From Chitinophaga caseinilytica (lineage in GTDB: Bacteria > Bacteroidota > Bacteroidia > Chitinophagales > Chitinophagaceae), in NCBI RefSeq assembly GCF_038396765.1, contig NZ_CP150096.1, positions 5,191,001 through 5,255,000 of the forward strand: 64,000 nt of DNA, given 5' to 3'. The notes beneath the pieces were generated by a model, which did not search any database, had not been told where the DNA came from, and saw only the letters and a program-made list of their open reading frames with translations. Of the stretch, positions 18,665 through 27,624 are shown in pieces (the stretch's first letter is position 1; each line of letters begins with the position of its first letter). Made by a program: the position numbers and the translations under genes.

Positions 18665-19740
18665 ATGCATCGTATCCTCCTTATTTTTCTTTGTCTCGCC
18701 GCGCAGGCCGCCGTTGCCGGAACACCGGTGCCGTTCGACTCCCCCGCTGGAAATTTTACGGTAAAACCACCGTCCCGGAAATCCGGATGGGCAAAAACGC
18801 GCTCCGCCTGAACCAGGGCAGTGCCGTGCTGGCCGACGCAAATTTCACGAACGGCACCATCAGTTTCGACATTTCCATCAAGCAAGCCCGCTACTTCCCC
18901 TCCATCCGGTTCCGCATTCAGGGGCAGGATGATTTCGAAGAGTTTTACATCCGGCCGCACCAAAGCGGCAACCCGGACGCCATGCAGTATATGCCGGTGT
19001 ATAACGGCCTCGGCGGCTGGCAATTATACCATGGCCCGGGGTTTACGAATGCCGCGCCACTCCCGTTCGACCGCTGGCTGCACGTCACCATCGTGGTGAA
19101 CGACCGGCAGGCAGAAGTATTTTTCGACGATAATCCCGAGCCCGTGCTTTTCATTTCCAAACTGAAACGCTCGCCGGCGGCGGGCATGATCGCCCTGACG
19201 AACCTCGCGCCGGAAGACGCCTGGTACGCCAACGTCAGCGTTACGCCGGAAAACGGACTGCCCATCAAAAGCAAGCCCCGCCCCGTTCCACCCCTTCCTG
19301 CAGGTACTATTGCGGGATGGGAAGTCTCGTCTCCCTTCCCCGAAAAACTGCTCGCCAGCGAAACCCGCCTCTCCTCCGCCCTTCATGCTACACTTTCCTG
19401 GGAAAAACTGGCCGCAGATGAAATGGGGACGGCAGACCTGTCGATCCTCCACCGCATATCCAAAGACACCAACACGGTATTCGTGAAAACAGTGATCCAT
19501 GCCGACCGCGACACGGTCCGGAAATTCGCATTCGGGTTTTCGGACCGGGCGCGGCTGTTCCTGAACGGGAAACTGCTGTATGCCGGGGCAGATAATTTCA
19601 TGTCGAGGGATTACCGGTTCCTGGGCACCATCGGCTATTTCGACGCGGTGTGGCTGGATCTGAAGAAAGGCCAGAATGAAGTGTGGATCGCGGTTTCGGA
19701 AGATTTCGGGGGATGGGGCGTGAAAGCCCGGCTGGAGTAA
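18665..19740 (+). pseudogene. secreted LamG-like protein, frame interrupted near its N-terminus
   Basis: ATG 18665 begins a clear signal peptide (MHRILLIFLCLAAQAAVAG) that runs to a stop at about 18812. The rest of the protein (WKFYGKTTVPEIRMGKNALRL onward, to 19740) is in a different frame and has no credible start of its own. Adding one C to the C5 run at 18741-18745 joins them as VPFDSPRWKFYGK, giving 358 residues. Residues about 50-190 are concanavalin/LamG-like (ISFDISIKQARYFPSIRFRIQ; DRWLHVTIVVNDRQAEVFFDD). The C-terminal half resembles a beta-sandwich (FAFGFSDRARLFLNGKLLY). Function is unknown; divergent from the membrane LamG-like gene. Confidence 0.75.
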
Positions 19741-19851
19741 CGGCAAAATCGCGGGCAGTGGCGCGATCAACCACGAGGATTGGCGCGTTCCGCCCGCGTT
19801 ATAGTTCAGAAATGCGGTAATTTCGGAGGGAAGCGATAAAAAACTTTCGTC

Positions 19852-20166
19852 ATGAAAAATACCGCATCTTCTTTCACCCAACCCGCTCCCAAAAAAGGGA
19901 AGATCGACGCCCGTTTTACCGGAAAACTGCTAAAAAGTGAGAACAAAGGCGGCTGGACGTACCTCGTCTGGCCGGATTCCGTTGCGTTCTTCGGTACGCG
20001 CGGACTGGTAAAGGTCAGCGGGAAGATAGACGGGCACCCGTTCCAGAGCGCCTTCATGGCGCTGGGGAACGGTACGCACAAACTACCGGTCAAAGCCGAA
20101 CTGCGCGATGTGCTGGGCAAATCTGCCGGCGACACGGTGACCGTAGTGCTGGAAGCGCGCCGCTGA
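19852..20166 (+). CDS. DUF1905 domain protein
   Basis: The 104-residue protein matches DUF1905: [44 protein letters not shown] and a C-terminal GDTVTVVLE. This fold is a small beta-barrel often fused to YdeI-type domains; biochemical role is unknown. It is cytosolic and stands alone, convergent with the amidase gene (6 bases between stops). Confidence 0.85.
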   Translation: MKNTASSFTQPAPKKGKIDARFTGKLLKSENKGGWTYLVWPDSVAFFGTRGLVKVSGKIDGHPFQSAFMALGNGTHKLPVKAELRDVLGKSAGDTVTVVLEARR

Positions 20167-20172
20167 CGCGGA

Positions 20173-21219
20173 TCAAATTCCCATGAACTTGAACGGGCCG
20201 GATTTGACGAATTGCCTGCCCGCGTCTCCGGCGTAGGTTTCGTCTTTGGTAAGGGGCAGCTTGCGGACGGGAGAACCCGGCGAAAAATCCACTTTTTTCA
20301 AATCCACCCAGAATGTATTCGGCGTGCGGGTGGTCTCGAAATAATACACGAGGTTTTTGTGGTCGGAAACCGAGCGCCAGCGGGTAGAGGAAATGTTGGG
20401 CTGCCCCGGCGTCGAAATGCCCAGGGGCACGGAACAATTCCGGATCACGCTGAACACGCTGGCAACGGCTAACCGGGTATCGTCCGTTTTGGGGATGGCC
20501 TGCGCGTAGAACGAGGCGCGCACGAAGCGGTCGGCCGAGCGGTTGGTACCTGGCAGCATCACCGTGCCGCCGATCTCCTGCCAGTATTCGTTCAGCGCCA
20601 ATTGTTTCTGGAAGATGGGAGAATTGGTCATCACGTTGTAATCGTGACTGTGGTGGATATCGAGTTTACCGTTGATGAACTGGAAAATAGCGTTATCGCC
20701 CGAAGGGTCAGACACCGACATATGCAGATTGGCGAGCCTGTCCATCCCCGGGATTTTATCGGTAACGATGACGAATGTTTCCGCGCGCATGGCATCCACA
20801 CATTCCTTCACCGTCGCAAAATTATCGAGGAGGTACTGGCACCAGGCCGCGATGGAAAGGCCAGGCTTCGCTGCCGAAAACGGCGGGTACTGCGACTCCG
20901 CAAGAAAGAGCAGGTTAGCCACGAGCCCTTTTTCATTCATACCATCCGTCGTGGAAATATCGTACCCCGAAGCGATCACGCTGCCATATTTCGATGTCCA
21001 TTTTACCGTGTTGGATCCCGTTTCACCGGTGCGCTGCATCCCCCGGGGAAAAATCCAGAGATTGGTTTGAATGTCTTCCTTCCAGTCCATCGACCGGGCC
21101 GTGAGCAACGTGCCGTTCAGTCCTTTGTACACCACACGGGTACAGGCATCCGCATCCGCCAGCGGCGTGGCCACGGCCAACAATCCCGCCATCATAAGGG
21201 TCCGCATAGAAAAAACCAT
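20173..21219 (-). CDS. periplasmic choloylglycine-hydrolase/penicillin-acylase-type Ntn amidase
   Basis: The start is ATG 21219 (or 21207), giving a signal peptide (MMAGLLAVATPLADADA) directly followed by CTRVVYKGLNGTLLTARSMDW. Cys at the mature N-terminus is the Ntn nucleophile, and the RSMDW segment is conserved in linear amide C-N hydrolases (conjugated bile-salt hydrolase and penicillin V acylase group). Other family blocks are DGMNEKGLVANLLFL and NDxxFQFINGK-like DNAIFQFINGKLDIH. The enzyme would cut linear amide bonds outside the inner membrane, perhaps N-acyl amides. Longer upstream in-frame codons lack a signal peptide. About 348 residues, typical length. Confidence 0.88.
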   Translation of the reverse strand: MVFSMRTLMMAGLLAVATPLADADACTRVVYKGLNGTLLTARSMDWKEDIQTNLWIFPRGMQRTGETGSNTVKWTSKYGSVIASGYDISTTDGMNEKGLVANLLFLAESQYPPFSAAKPGLSIAAWCQYLLDNFATVKECVDAMRAETFVIVTDKIPGMDRLANLHMSVSDPSGDNAIFQFINGKLDIHHSHDYNVMTNSPIFQKQLALNEYWQEIGGTVMLPGTNRSADRFVRASFYAQAIPKTDDTRLAVASVFSVIRNCSVPLGISTPGQPNISSTRWRSVSDHKNLVYYFETTRTPNTFWVDLKKVDFSPGSPVRKLPLTKDETYAGDAGRQFVKSGPFKFMGI

Positions 21220-21318
21220 ATCGCGCTTTTTCCTATACAACAGCCCCAGCCCGCAAATGTTCAACCGCCGCTCATGGGAATACCTTAATTTACGCCCCGT
21301 AAACTTCCGGCCCGCCCC

Positions 21319-21690
21319 ATGAAACAAGTCGACAACTACTTCCAAAGCCTTCCCGAACCGCAAAAAAGCTGCCTGCTGGCCGTGCATTCCATCATCATGT
21401 CGCAAGACCCGCACATTACCGCCGAATGGAAATACGCCATCCCCATGTATTGCTACAAAGGGAAAATGTTCTGCTACATCCGCGCCGACGCTAAAACACA
21501 AACGCCCTACATCGGCCTGGTGGAAGGCAACAGACTCGATTATCCGGGTCTCGTGCAGGGAAACCGCTCGCGGATGAAAGTCATGAACTTCGACCCGGAA
21601 GCCGACCTTCCCATCGAAATTTTGCAGGACATGCTGAACGAAGCTCTCGATTTTTACCGCAAAGGCATCATTCCCATTAAAAAGAAATAA
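21319..21690 (+). CDS. DUF1801/YdhG-like domain protein
   Basis: The 123-residue protein carries the DUF1801 pattern: VDNYFQSLPEPQKSCLLAVHSII, then AEWKYAIPMYCYKGKMFCYI, then IGLVEGNRLDYPGLVQGN. This is a small iron-chaperone-like fold of unsettled function. It is divergent from the amidase gene (99 bases between starts) and convergent with the oxidase gene. Confidence 0.85.
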   Translation: MKQVDNYFQSLPEPQKSCLLAVHSIIMSQDPHITAEWKYAIPMYCYKGKMFCYIRADAKTQTPYIGLVEGNRLDYPGLVQGNRSRMKVMNFDPEADLPIEILQDMLNEALDFYRKGIIPIKKK

Positions 21691-21693
21691 GGA

Positions 21694-24521
21694 TTAATCC
21701 ACGCATTCGTCGAGCAGATAAACGATCGACTCATAATTTTTCCCCACGGCTTCCGACATGGCCATTTCACAGGTTTTGGCGCTGGAGTAATACCCGTCGT
21801 GGCAACCTCCCTTTACGTCTTCGGCTTCCGGGCGTGTGGCCGATGCCGTTAGTTCCGGGAAGAGGAATCCCCGGTCGCCGGCCATGCCGCAACAGCCTGC
21901 ATTTACCGGTACCATCACGTTTTCCGCGAGCTGTTTCGCCACCTGCGTGAACTTGCTTTCGATGCCCATCTTCTGCAGCGAGCACACCGGATGCAGCGCG
22001 ATGCTGGCTTTGCGGCGTTTCACGTCTACCCGGGGCAGCACTTCTTCCAGCAGGTATTCGATACTGTCGAGAATGCGCATGGCGTCGAACTTCGCCTTGT
22101 TTTCGGGCGTGAGCGCCGGGCGGCAGTCGCGCAGCGTATGGGTGCAAGACGTAATATCCAGTACCACCGCCGATTTGCCTTCCTGCGTCCATTTCCAGAG
22201 CTTTTCCACGGTGGCGTTCACGGTATGCGTGTAGGCGGGGCCGTAGCCTTTGGAGGAATAGATCTGTCCGCAGCAATTACCACCGATATCGTTGGGTTGT
22301 ATGAGGGAAATGCCCGCTTTGCGGGACACGGAAGCGAAAGTATCGGTGATGTTCTTTTTCCTTTTTCGGAGCCGCCCATGATCCGGTTGATGCACGACGG
22401 GAAATACACCACCCGCGGCCCGTCGCCTTCGGCCACCGTGGCCGCCGGGGAAGGCTTCCAGCTGGAGGGCTTCAGGTGCGGGCTCCACAACGGCATGGCG
22501 GGTACCACCTTGCGCATGCCTTTGGTGAGGCCCGTCATGGCATGGTCCCCGAACACCGCGTTCACCGCAGACCCGGCTTTGAGGCCTACCCACACGGCTT
22601 TGGACACGAAGTTGAAATTCTTCGCTACCTGCAATGCCACTTTATTGGCGAACCCGCTGTGGTTCTCCCGGCGGAGGCGCTTCACGAGCATGCCGGTATT
22701 GATGTCTACCGGGCAGGCCACGGCGCAGAGGCCGTCTACCGCGCAGGTATCGAGCCCGTCGTATTGATATTCCTTCAGCAGTTGGCGGTAATCCTGCTTC
22801 CGGTTCTCATGTTTCAGCTTCACCAGCGCCCTGCGCACCACGATGCGGCGGCGCGGCGTGAGCGTGAGCTCGCGGCTGGGACATTTATATTCGCAGAACC
22901 CGCATTCCATGCACTTATCCACTTCTTCTTCCACCCTCGGCAGTTCTTTCAGGTTTCTGATATGCGCCTCTTTGTCGGCATTGATGAGCACGCCCGGATT
23001 GAGGAGGTTTTCGGGGTCGATGGCAGATTTCAGCGTCTTCATGACTTCGTAAATGCCCGGCCCCCACTCTGTTTCCACGAACGGCGCCATGTTGCGGCCT
23101 GTGCCGTGCTCGGCTTTCAGTGCGCCGTCGTACTTCCCGGCGATGAGCTGCACCACTTCGCGGATAAACCCGTCGTACCGCTGTATTTCGGCGGGCGTAT
23201 CGAACGCCTGGGTCACCACGAAATGGATGTTCCCGTCTTTCGCATGTCCGAAAATGATGGCGTTTTCATACCCGTATTTCCCGAAAAGCACCTGCAGGTC
23301 GAGGATGGCGTCGCCCAGGCGGGCCACCGGCACGGCGATGTCTTCGAGGATCACGGTGGTGCCGCTCTGGCGCACGGCGCCTACCGACGGGAACATGCCT
23401 TTGCGGATTTTCCAGAGATAGGCCTGCTCCACGGGGTTTTCCGTGAAACTGGGCGGCACGATGAGGGAAATGGCGCCCGACACCGCGAGGAATTTCTCTT
23501 TTTTCGCTTTCAGTTCTTCCTGCGTATTGCCCTGGTACTCCACCAGCAGCGCCGCCGCCGGTTCAGGCAGCGTTTTCACCAGCTCCGGGATGCCGGGCAG
23601 GTGCTCTACGGAACGGAGAGACGCCCTGTCCATCAGTTCTACCGCCTCCGCACCTGATTCCGTGAGGGGAACGATGGCTTCACAGGCCGTATGGATGTCG
23701 GGGAAATACAGCAGCCCGGTGGATTTTTCCGGGTAATCGGGTACGGTGCGCATCACCGCTTCGGAAATAAAGCCCAGCGTACCTTCTGCGCCGATGAGCA
23801 GATGCGCCAGTATATCCAGCGGATCGTCGAAATCCACGAGTGCGTTCACGGAATAGCCGACGGTATTTTTAGTGCGGTATTTGGCCCGGATGCGCTCGCG
23901 GACCTGCTCGTTGTTGCGGACCTCGTCGCGCAGCTGCAATAAAGTATCATACAGTTCTGCGCATTGCTCGCGGAACCGTTGGTAATCATCGGGATTTTCG
24001 GTGGTGAAGGTCAAACCGTTGGGAAGGATGAAACGGATGAACTGCACGGTGTGATAGGAATTCTTGCTGACGCCGCAGCACATACCGCTGGCGTTGTTGG
24101 ACAAGATGCCGCCCATCATGGCGGAGTTGATGCTGGCCGGATCGGGACCGATCTTTTTGCCGAACTGCCGGAGCCTTGCGTTCACGATGCCGCCGGTGAT
24201 GCCGGGTTGCACGCGCACGGTGGCGCCGTCGTTCTCGATCTTCATCGACTGCCAATGCCGGCTGAGATCGGCCAGGATACCGTCTGTCACCGATTGGCCG
24301 GAAAGACTGGTGCCGGCGGCGCGGAAAGTGAGGGGGATGCGGTGCTGATGGGAAAAGCGGAACAAAGCTTTCACTTCGTCTTCGCCCACGGGCTGCACGA
24401 CGGCTTTGGGTTCCAGGTGGTAAAATCCCGCATCTGCGGCGTACGACAGGATGTCGATCAATCTCGTTTTAATGCGATCTGCCGGGAGAATCGCTTCCAA
24501 TGCGCGTCCGATAGCCTCCAT
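21694..24521 (-). pseudogene. FAD-linked oxidase / Fe-S protein (D-lactate or glycolate dehydrogenase-like), frame interrupted
   Basis: From ATG 24521 (MEAIGRALEAIL) the chain holds an FAD_binding_4 domain (TFRAAGTSLSGQSVTDG), an FAD-oxidase C domain, and two Fe-S motifs (CMECGFCEYKCP and CAVDGLCAVACP). It then has the first CCG segment VVYFPSCINRIMGG. The frame breaks just after this. The second CCG region (GGNCCGQIYSSKG ... NAGCCGMAGDRG) continues in another frame to 21694. One extra A in either A5 run (plus-strand T runs at 22355-22359 or 22362-22366) restores a 942-residue protein, the usual GlcD-GlcF fusion length. It would oxidise a 2-hydroxy acid and pass electrons to quinone at the membrane. 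Confidence 0.88.
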
Positions 24522-24723
24522 TCCTTCAGGTTTGTTTCCGTGGTTGAAATAAAAACACCCCAAGGTACGGGTTTGGCGGAAAAATGCCAATGCCCGCGGC
24601 ACGAAAGCGGCCTTTAGCCGGCAATTCCTTCACCCCGGCCGGCCGGACGTACAGTACAGCGCCGGGGATTTGGCGGAAGGCGGTCCCCACGGCTAATTTT
24701 CGGGGAAGAGACGTTAGACGACT

Positions 24724-25080
24724 ATGATCCAATTATTTCTGTTGAGACCCGGCTACCGGGATGAAAACATCGATCCCGCCTGGCAAACCTGGTATTGCCC
24801 CGATTGCGCCTGGATCGAAGGTATCCTGCATTATTATCCTTCGCTGAGAGGCCGGATGGAGGTCATTTATGTAGACTTCCCCCGCCCCAGGCCCGCCCTG
24901 GAAGCCGTATTGGGGCCGCAGCACACCGCCTGTCCCGCGCTGGTGTTCAGTCCGGAAGAAGATCCCTGGCCATTGAGCGGGCAGTTCACTTACGCCGCGG
25001 GGCGTCATTTCACGAACGATAAAATGGTCATCGCCCGGTTTTTCGCGGAGAAATGGGGGATTTCGCTGCCGCATCCCTGA
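24724..25080 (+). CDS. DUF3088 family protein
   Basis: The 118-residue protein fits DUF3088: a start LFLLRPGYRDENIDPAWQ, a YCPDCAWIEGIL segment with a CxxC pair, VIYVDFPRPRPALEAVLG, and CPALVF. The shape recalls a thioredoxin-like fold with CPDC near residues 25-28. Function is unknown. No signal peptide. It precedes the permease pair by 126 bases. Confidence 0.8.
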   Translation: MIQLFLLRPGYRDENIDPAWQTWYCPDCAWIEGILHYYPSLRGRMEVIYVDFPRPRPALEAVLGPQHTACPALVFSPEEDPWPLSGQFTYAAGRHFTNDKMVIARFFAEKWGISLPHP

Positions 25081-25206
25081 CCGGGTGATTGTCCGCCGGT
25101 GTACGGCGATTGTCCGATTCCGGACACCTGCCACCATCGCCCTTCCGCGAAAAGCCCGTCTGTGCTGCATGTGGCGGATTGGCATGCCGCTTGCGCCCTG
25201 CCCGGC

Positions 25207-27600
25207 ATGCTCAAGAATTACTTTCGGACGGCCTGGAGGAACCTGCTCAGGCATAAAAGCATCGCGGTCATCAACCTGGCCGGGCTCAGTATCGGTTTTA
25301 CCTGCTGTATGCTGATTGCGCTGTACCTGCAGCATGAGTTGCGGTACGAGGATTTCCAGCAGAAGGGGGACCGTATCGCCCGGGTGCTCATGGAATACCA
25401 GTTCGGATCTGAAGGGCAGCCAACCAAAGGCGACTACACCAGCGTCCGGGTTGGACCGGTGCTCCAGCAAAACTTCCCGGAAGTGGAAACCACCGTCAGG
25501 ATGAGCAAATGGCCGCAGATCGTGCGCCAGGGAGACAAAGTTCTCAACGAGCAGCAATTTCTGTTCGCCGATTCCACTTTTTTCCAGGTATTCTCTTTTC
25601 CGTTGCTGCAAGGCAACCCCAAAACCGCCCTCGCGGGGCCCAACAAGATCGTGCTCACAGAATCGGCCGCCAAAAAGTATTTCGGCAGCACGAACGTGCT
25701 GGGAAAAACGCTCATCGTAGGCACAAAGGCCCAGGCTTTGGAAATCACCGGGATTACGGCCGATTGCCCTTCCAATACGCAGATCCGGTATGATTTCCTC
25801 GCGTCTTTCCGGACCATGAACATTTCACCGGAGGGCGAATCCACTTACTGGAACGCCAATTACAATACGTATGTGCTGCTGAAAGATGCGGCTTCCTTCG
25901 CGCCGATGCAGGCCAAGATCGATCCTTTCATGAAAGAGGAGTCGAAACACTACGGTGCCACCATCCGGTTGTTCCTCGAGCCTTTCCGGAACATCCACCT
26001 GCATTCGGAATATGCGGCTTTCGAGCCGAACGGCAGCATCATGGCCGTTTATGTAATGGGCGCCGTGGCCCTGCTGATCCTCCTCATCGCCTGCTTCACC
26101 TATATCAACCTCAGTACCGCCCGCAGTATGGAAAGGGCGCGCGAAGTGGGCGTCCGTAAAGTGATGGGCGCCGGCCAGCACCAGCTTTTCGGGCAGTTCA
26201 TGACCGAATCCGCCATGCTTTGCGCCGTGGCCGTAGGCGTTTCCGCGCTGCTGGCCGCCATCCTGCTCCCGGGTTTCAACAACCTGACGGGCAAAACGCT
26301 CTCGCTTACTTCTCTCCTTTCCGTCCCCTTCATTACCGCATCGCTGGGCGTTGCGCTGCTCGTCAGCCTCGCGGCCGGCAGCTATCCCGCACTCATCCTC
26401 ACCGGCTACCAACCCGTGAAAGTGCTGAAAGGCGCCTTCCAGCGCACGAATTCCGGGCAATGGGTCCGCAAATCACTGATCACATTCCAGTTTGCCATAT
26501 CGGTGTTCCTCATCGCCTGCACCTTCATCGTTCGTCAGCAATTAAAATTCATCCAGGAAAAGAAACTGGGGTACGACCGCGATCATATCCTCGTTTTGCC
26601 GCTCGACAACAAGATGCTGGACCAGTTCGACGCGCTCAAGCAATCCCTGAAATCCGGGCCGGGCGTGCAAGAAGTATCCCGATGCGTGCGTACGCCCATC
26701 GAAGGCGGCGGCGGGTACAACATGCGCTCCGCGCAGATGCCGGCAGACCAGCAGATGAACGTGACCGCCAACCCGGTAGACGAAGATTATATCCGCGCAT
26801 CCGGCATGCGGCTCATCGCCGGGGAATCATTTTCCGCGCAAGACGTTAAAAATGCGGAAGACACATCGATACAGGACCGCTACCGGTTCGTACTCAACGA
26901 ATCCGCGGTCAAACAACTGGGCTGGACGCCCGAGCAGGCCGTAGGCCAGCGTTTGTGGCTCGACGATTCGCGTCCCGGTTATGTAAAAGGTGTGGTGGCC
27001 GATTTCCATTTCGAATCGTTCCGCCATTCCATCCAGCCGTTTGTGCTCTTCCCACCGGACTGGTCGCAGAAAATGATCGTGAAGCTGGACGGGAACAACA
27101 TGCAGCAAAGCATTTCCCACATCGAAGGCGTCTGGAAAAAAATGGCGCCGCACCGGCCGTTCGAATATACTTTCATGGACCAGGACTTCAACAATTTGTA
27201 TGACGCCGAGATCAGGCTGGGCCGCAGCATGGACGTATTTGCCTTCGTGGCCGTGGTGCTCGCCTGCCTGGGGCTTTTCGGCCTGTCGGCATACACCGTT
27301 CGCCAGCGGTTCAAGGAAATCGGGATCCGGAAAGTACTGGGCGCTTCGGCAGGCAGCATTTTGCTGATGCTGTCGGGCGGGTTCGTGCGGCTGTCGCTCG
27401 TCGCCATTTGCGTAGGGCTTCCCCTGGCCTGGTGGGCGGCGGATTCCTGGCTGCAGGATTTCAGTTACCGGACGCCCGTCAGCTGGCTGCTTTTCGCCGC
27501 GGCGGGAGGTATCTTGATCGGTTTGACGATGCTCACGGTAGGCCTGCAGGCGCTCAAAGGCCTCGCAGCCAACCCTGTCAACAGCCTGCGATCCGAATAA
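25207..27600 (+). CDS. MacB/FtsX-type ABC transporter permease
   Basis: The start is ATG 25207 (MLKNYFRTAWRNLLRHKS), giving 797 residues. Upstream in-frame codons back to 25099 do not look like protein. The layout is that of Bacteroidota FtsX-type permeases: TM1 near residues 20-42, a large MacB_PCD periplasmic domain, three TM helices with ARSMERAREVGVRKVMGAG, a second periplasmic domain, and three final helices with KEIGIRKVLGAS. These proteins act with a separate ATPase, which is not in this window. It forms an operon with the paralogue starting 24 bases downstream. Confidence 0.93.
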   Translation: MLKNYFRTAWRNLLRHKSIAVINLAGLSIGFTCCMLIALYLQHELRYEDFQQKGDRIARVLMEYQFGSEGQPTKGDYTSVRVGPVLQQNFPEVETTVRMSKWPQIVRQGDKVLNEQQFLFADSTFFQVFSFPLLQGNPKTALAGPNKIVLTESAAKKYFGSTNVLGKTLIVGTKAQALEITGITADCPSNTQIRYDFLASFRTMNISPEGESTYWNANYNTYVLLKDAASFAPMQAKIDPFMKEESKHYGATIRLFLEPFRNIHLHSEYAAFEPNGSIMAVYVMGAVALLILLIACFTYINLSTARSMERAREVGVRKVMGAGQHQLFGQFMTESAMLCAVAVGVSALLAAILLPGFNNLTGKTLSLTSLLSVPFITASLGVALLVSLAAGSYPALILTGYQPVKVLKGAFQRTNSGQWVRKSLITFQFAISVFLIACTFIVRQQLKFIQEKKLGYDRDHILVLPLDNKMLDQFDALKQSLKSGPGVQEVSRCVRTPIEGGGGYNMRSAQMPADQQMNVTANPVDEDYIRASGMRLIAGESFSAQDVKNAEDTSIQDRYRFVLNESAVKQLGWTPEQAVGQRLWLDDSRPGYVKGVVADFHFESFRHSIQPFVLFPPDWSQKMIVKLDGNNMQQSISHIEGVWKKMAPHRPFEYTFMDQDFNNLYDAEIRLGRSMDVFAFVAVVLACLGLFGLSAYTVRQRFKEIGIRKVLGASAGSILLMLSGGFVRLSLVAICVGLPLAWWAADSWLQDFSYRTPVSWLLFAAAGGILIGLTMLTVGLQALKGLAANPVNSLRSE

Positions 27601-27624
27601 TGTTCCATCCCGCAACCATCCAAT

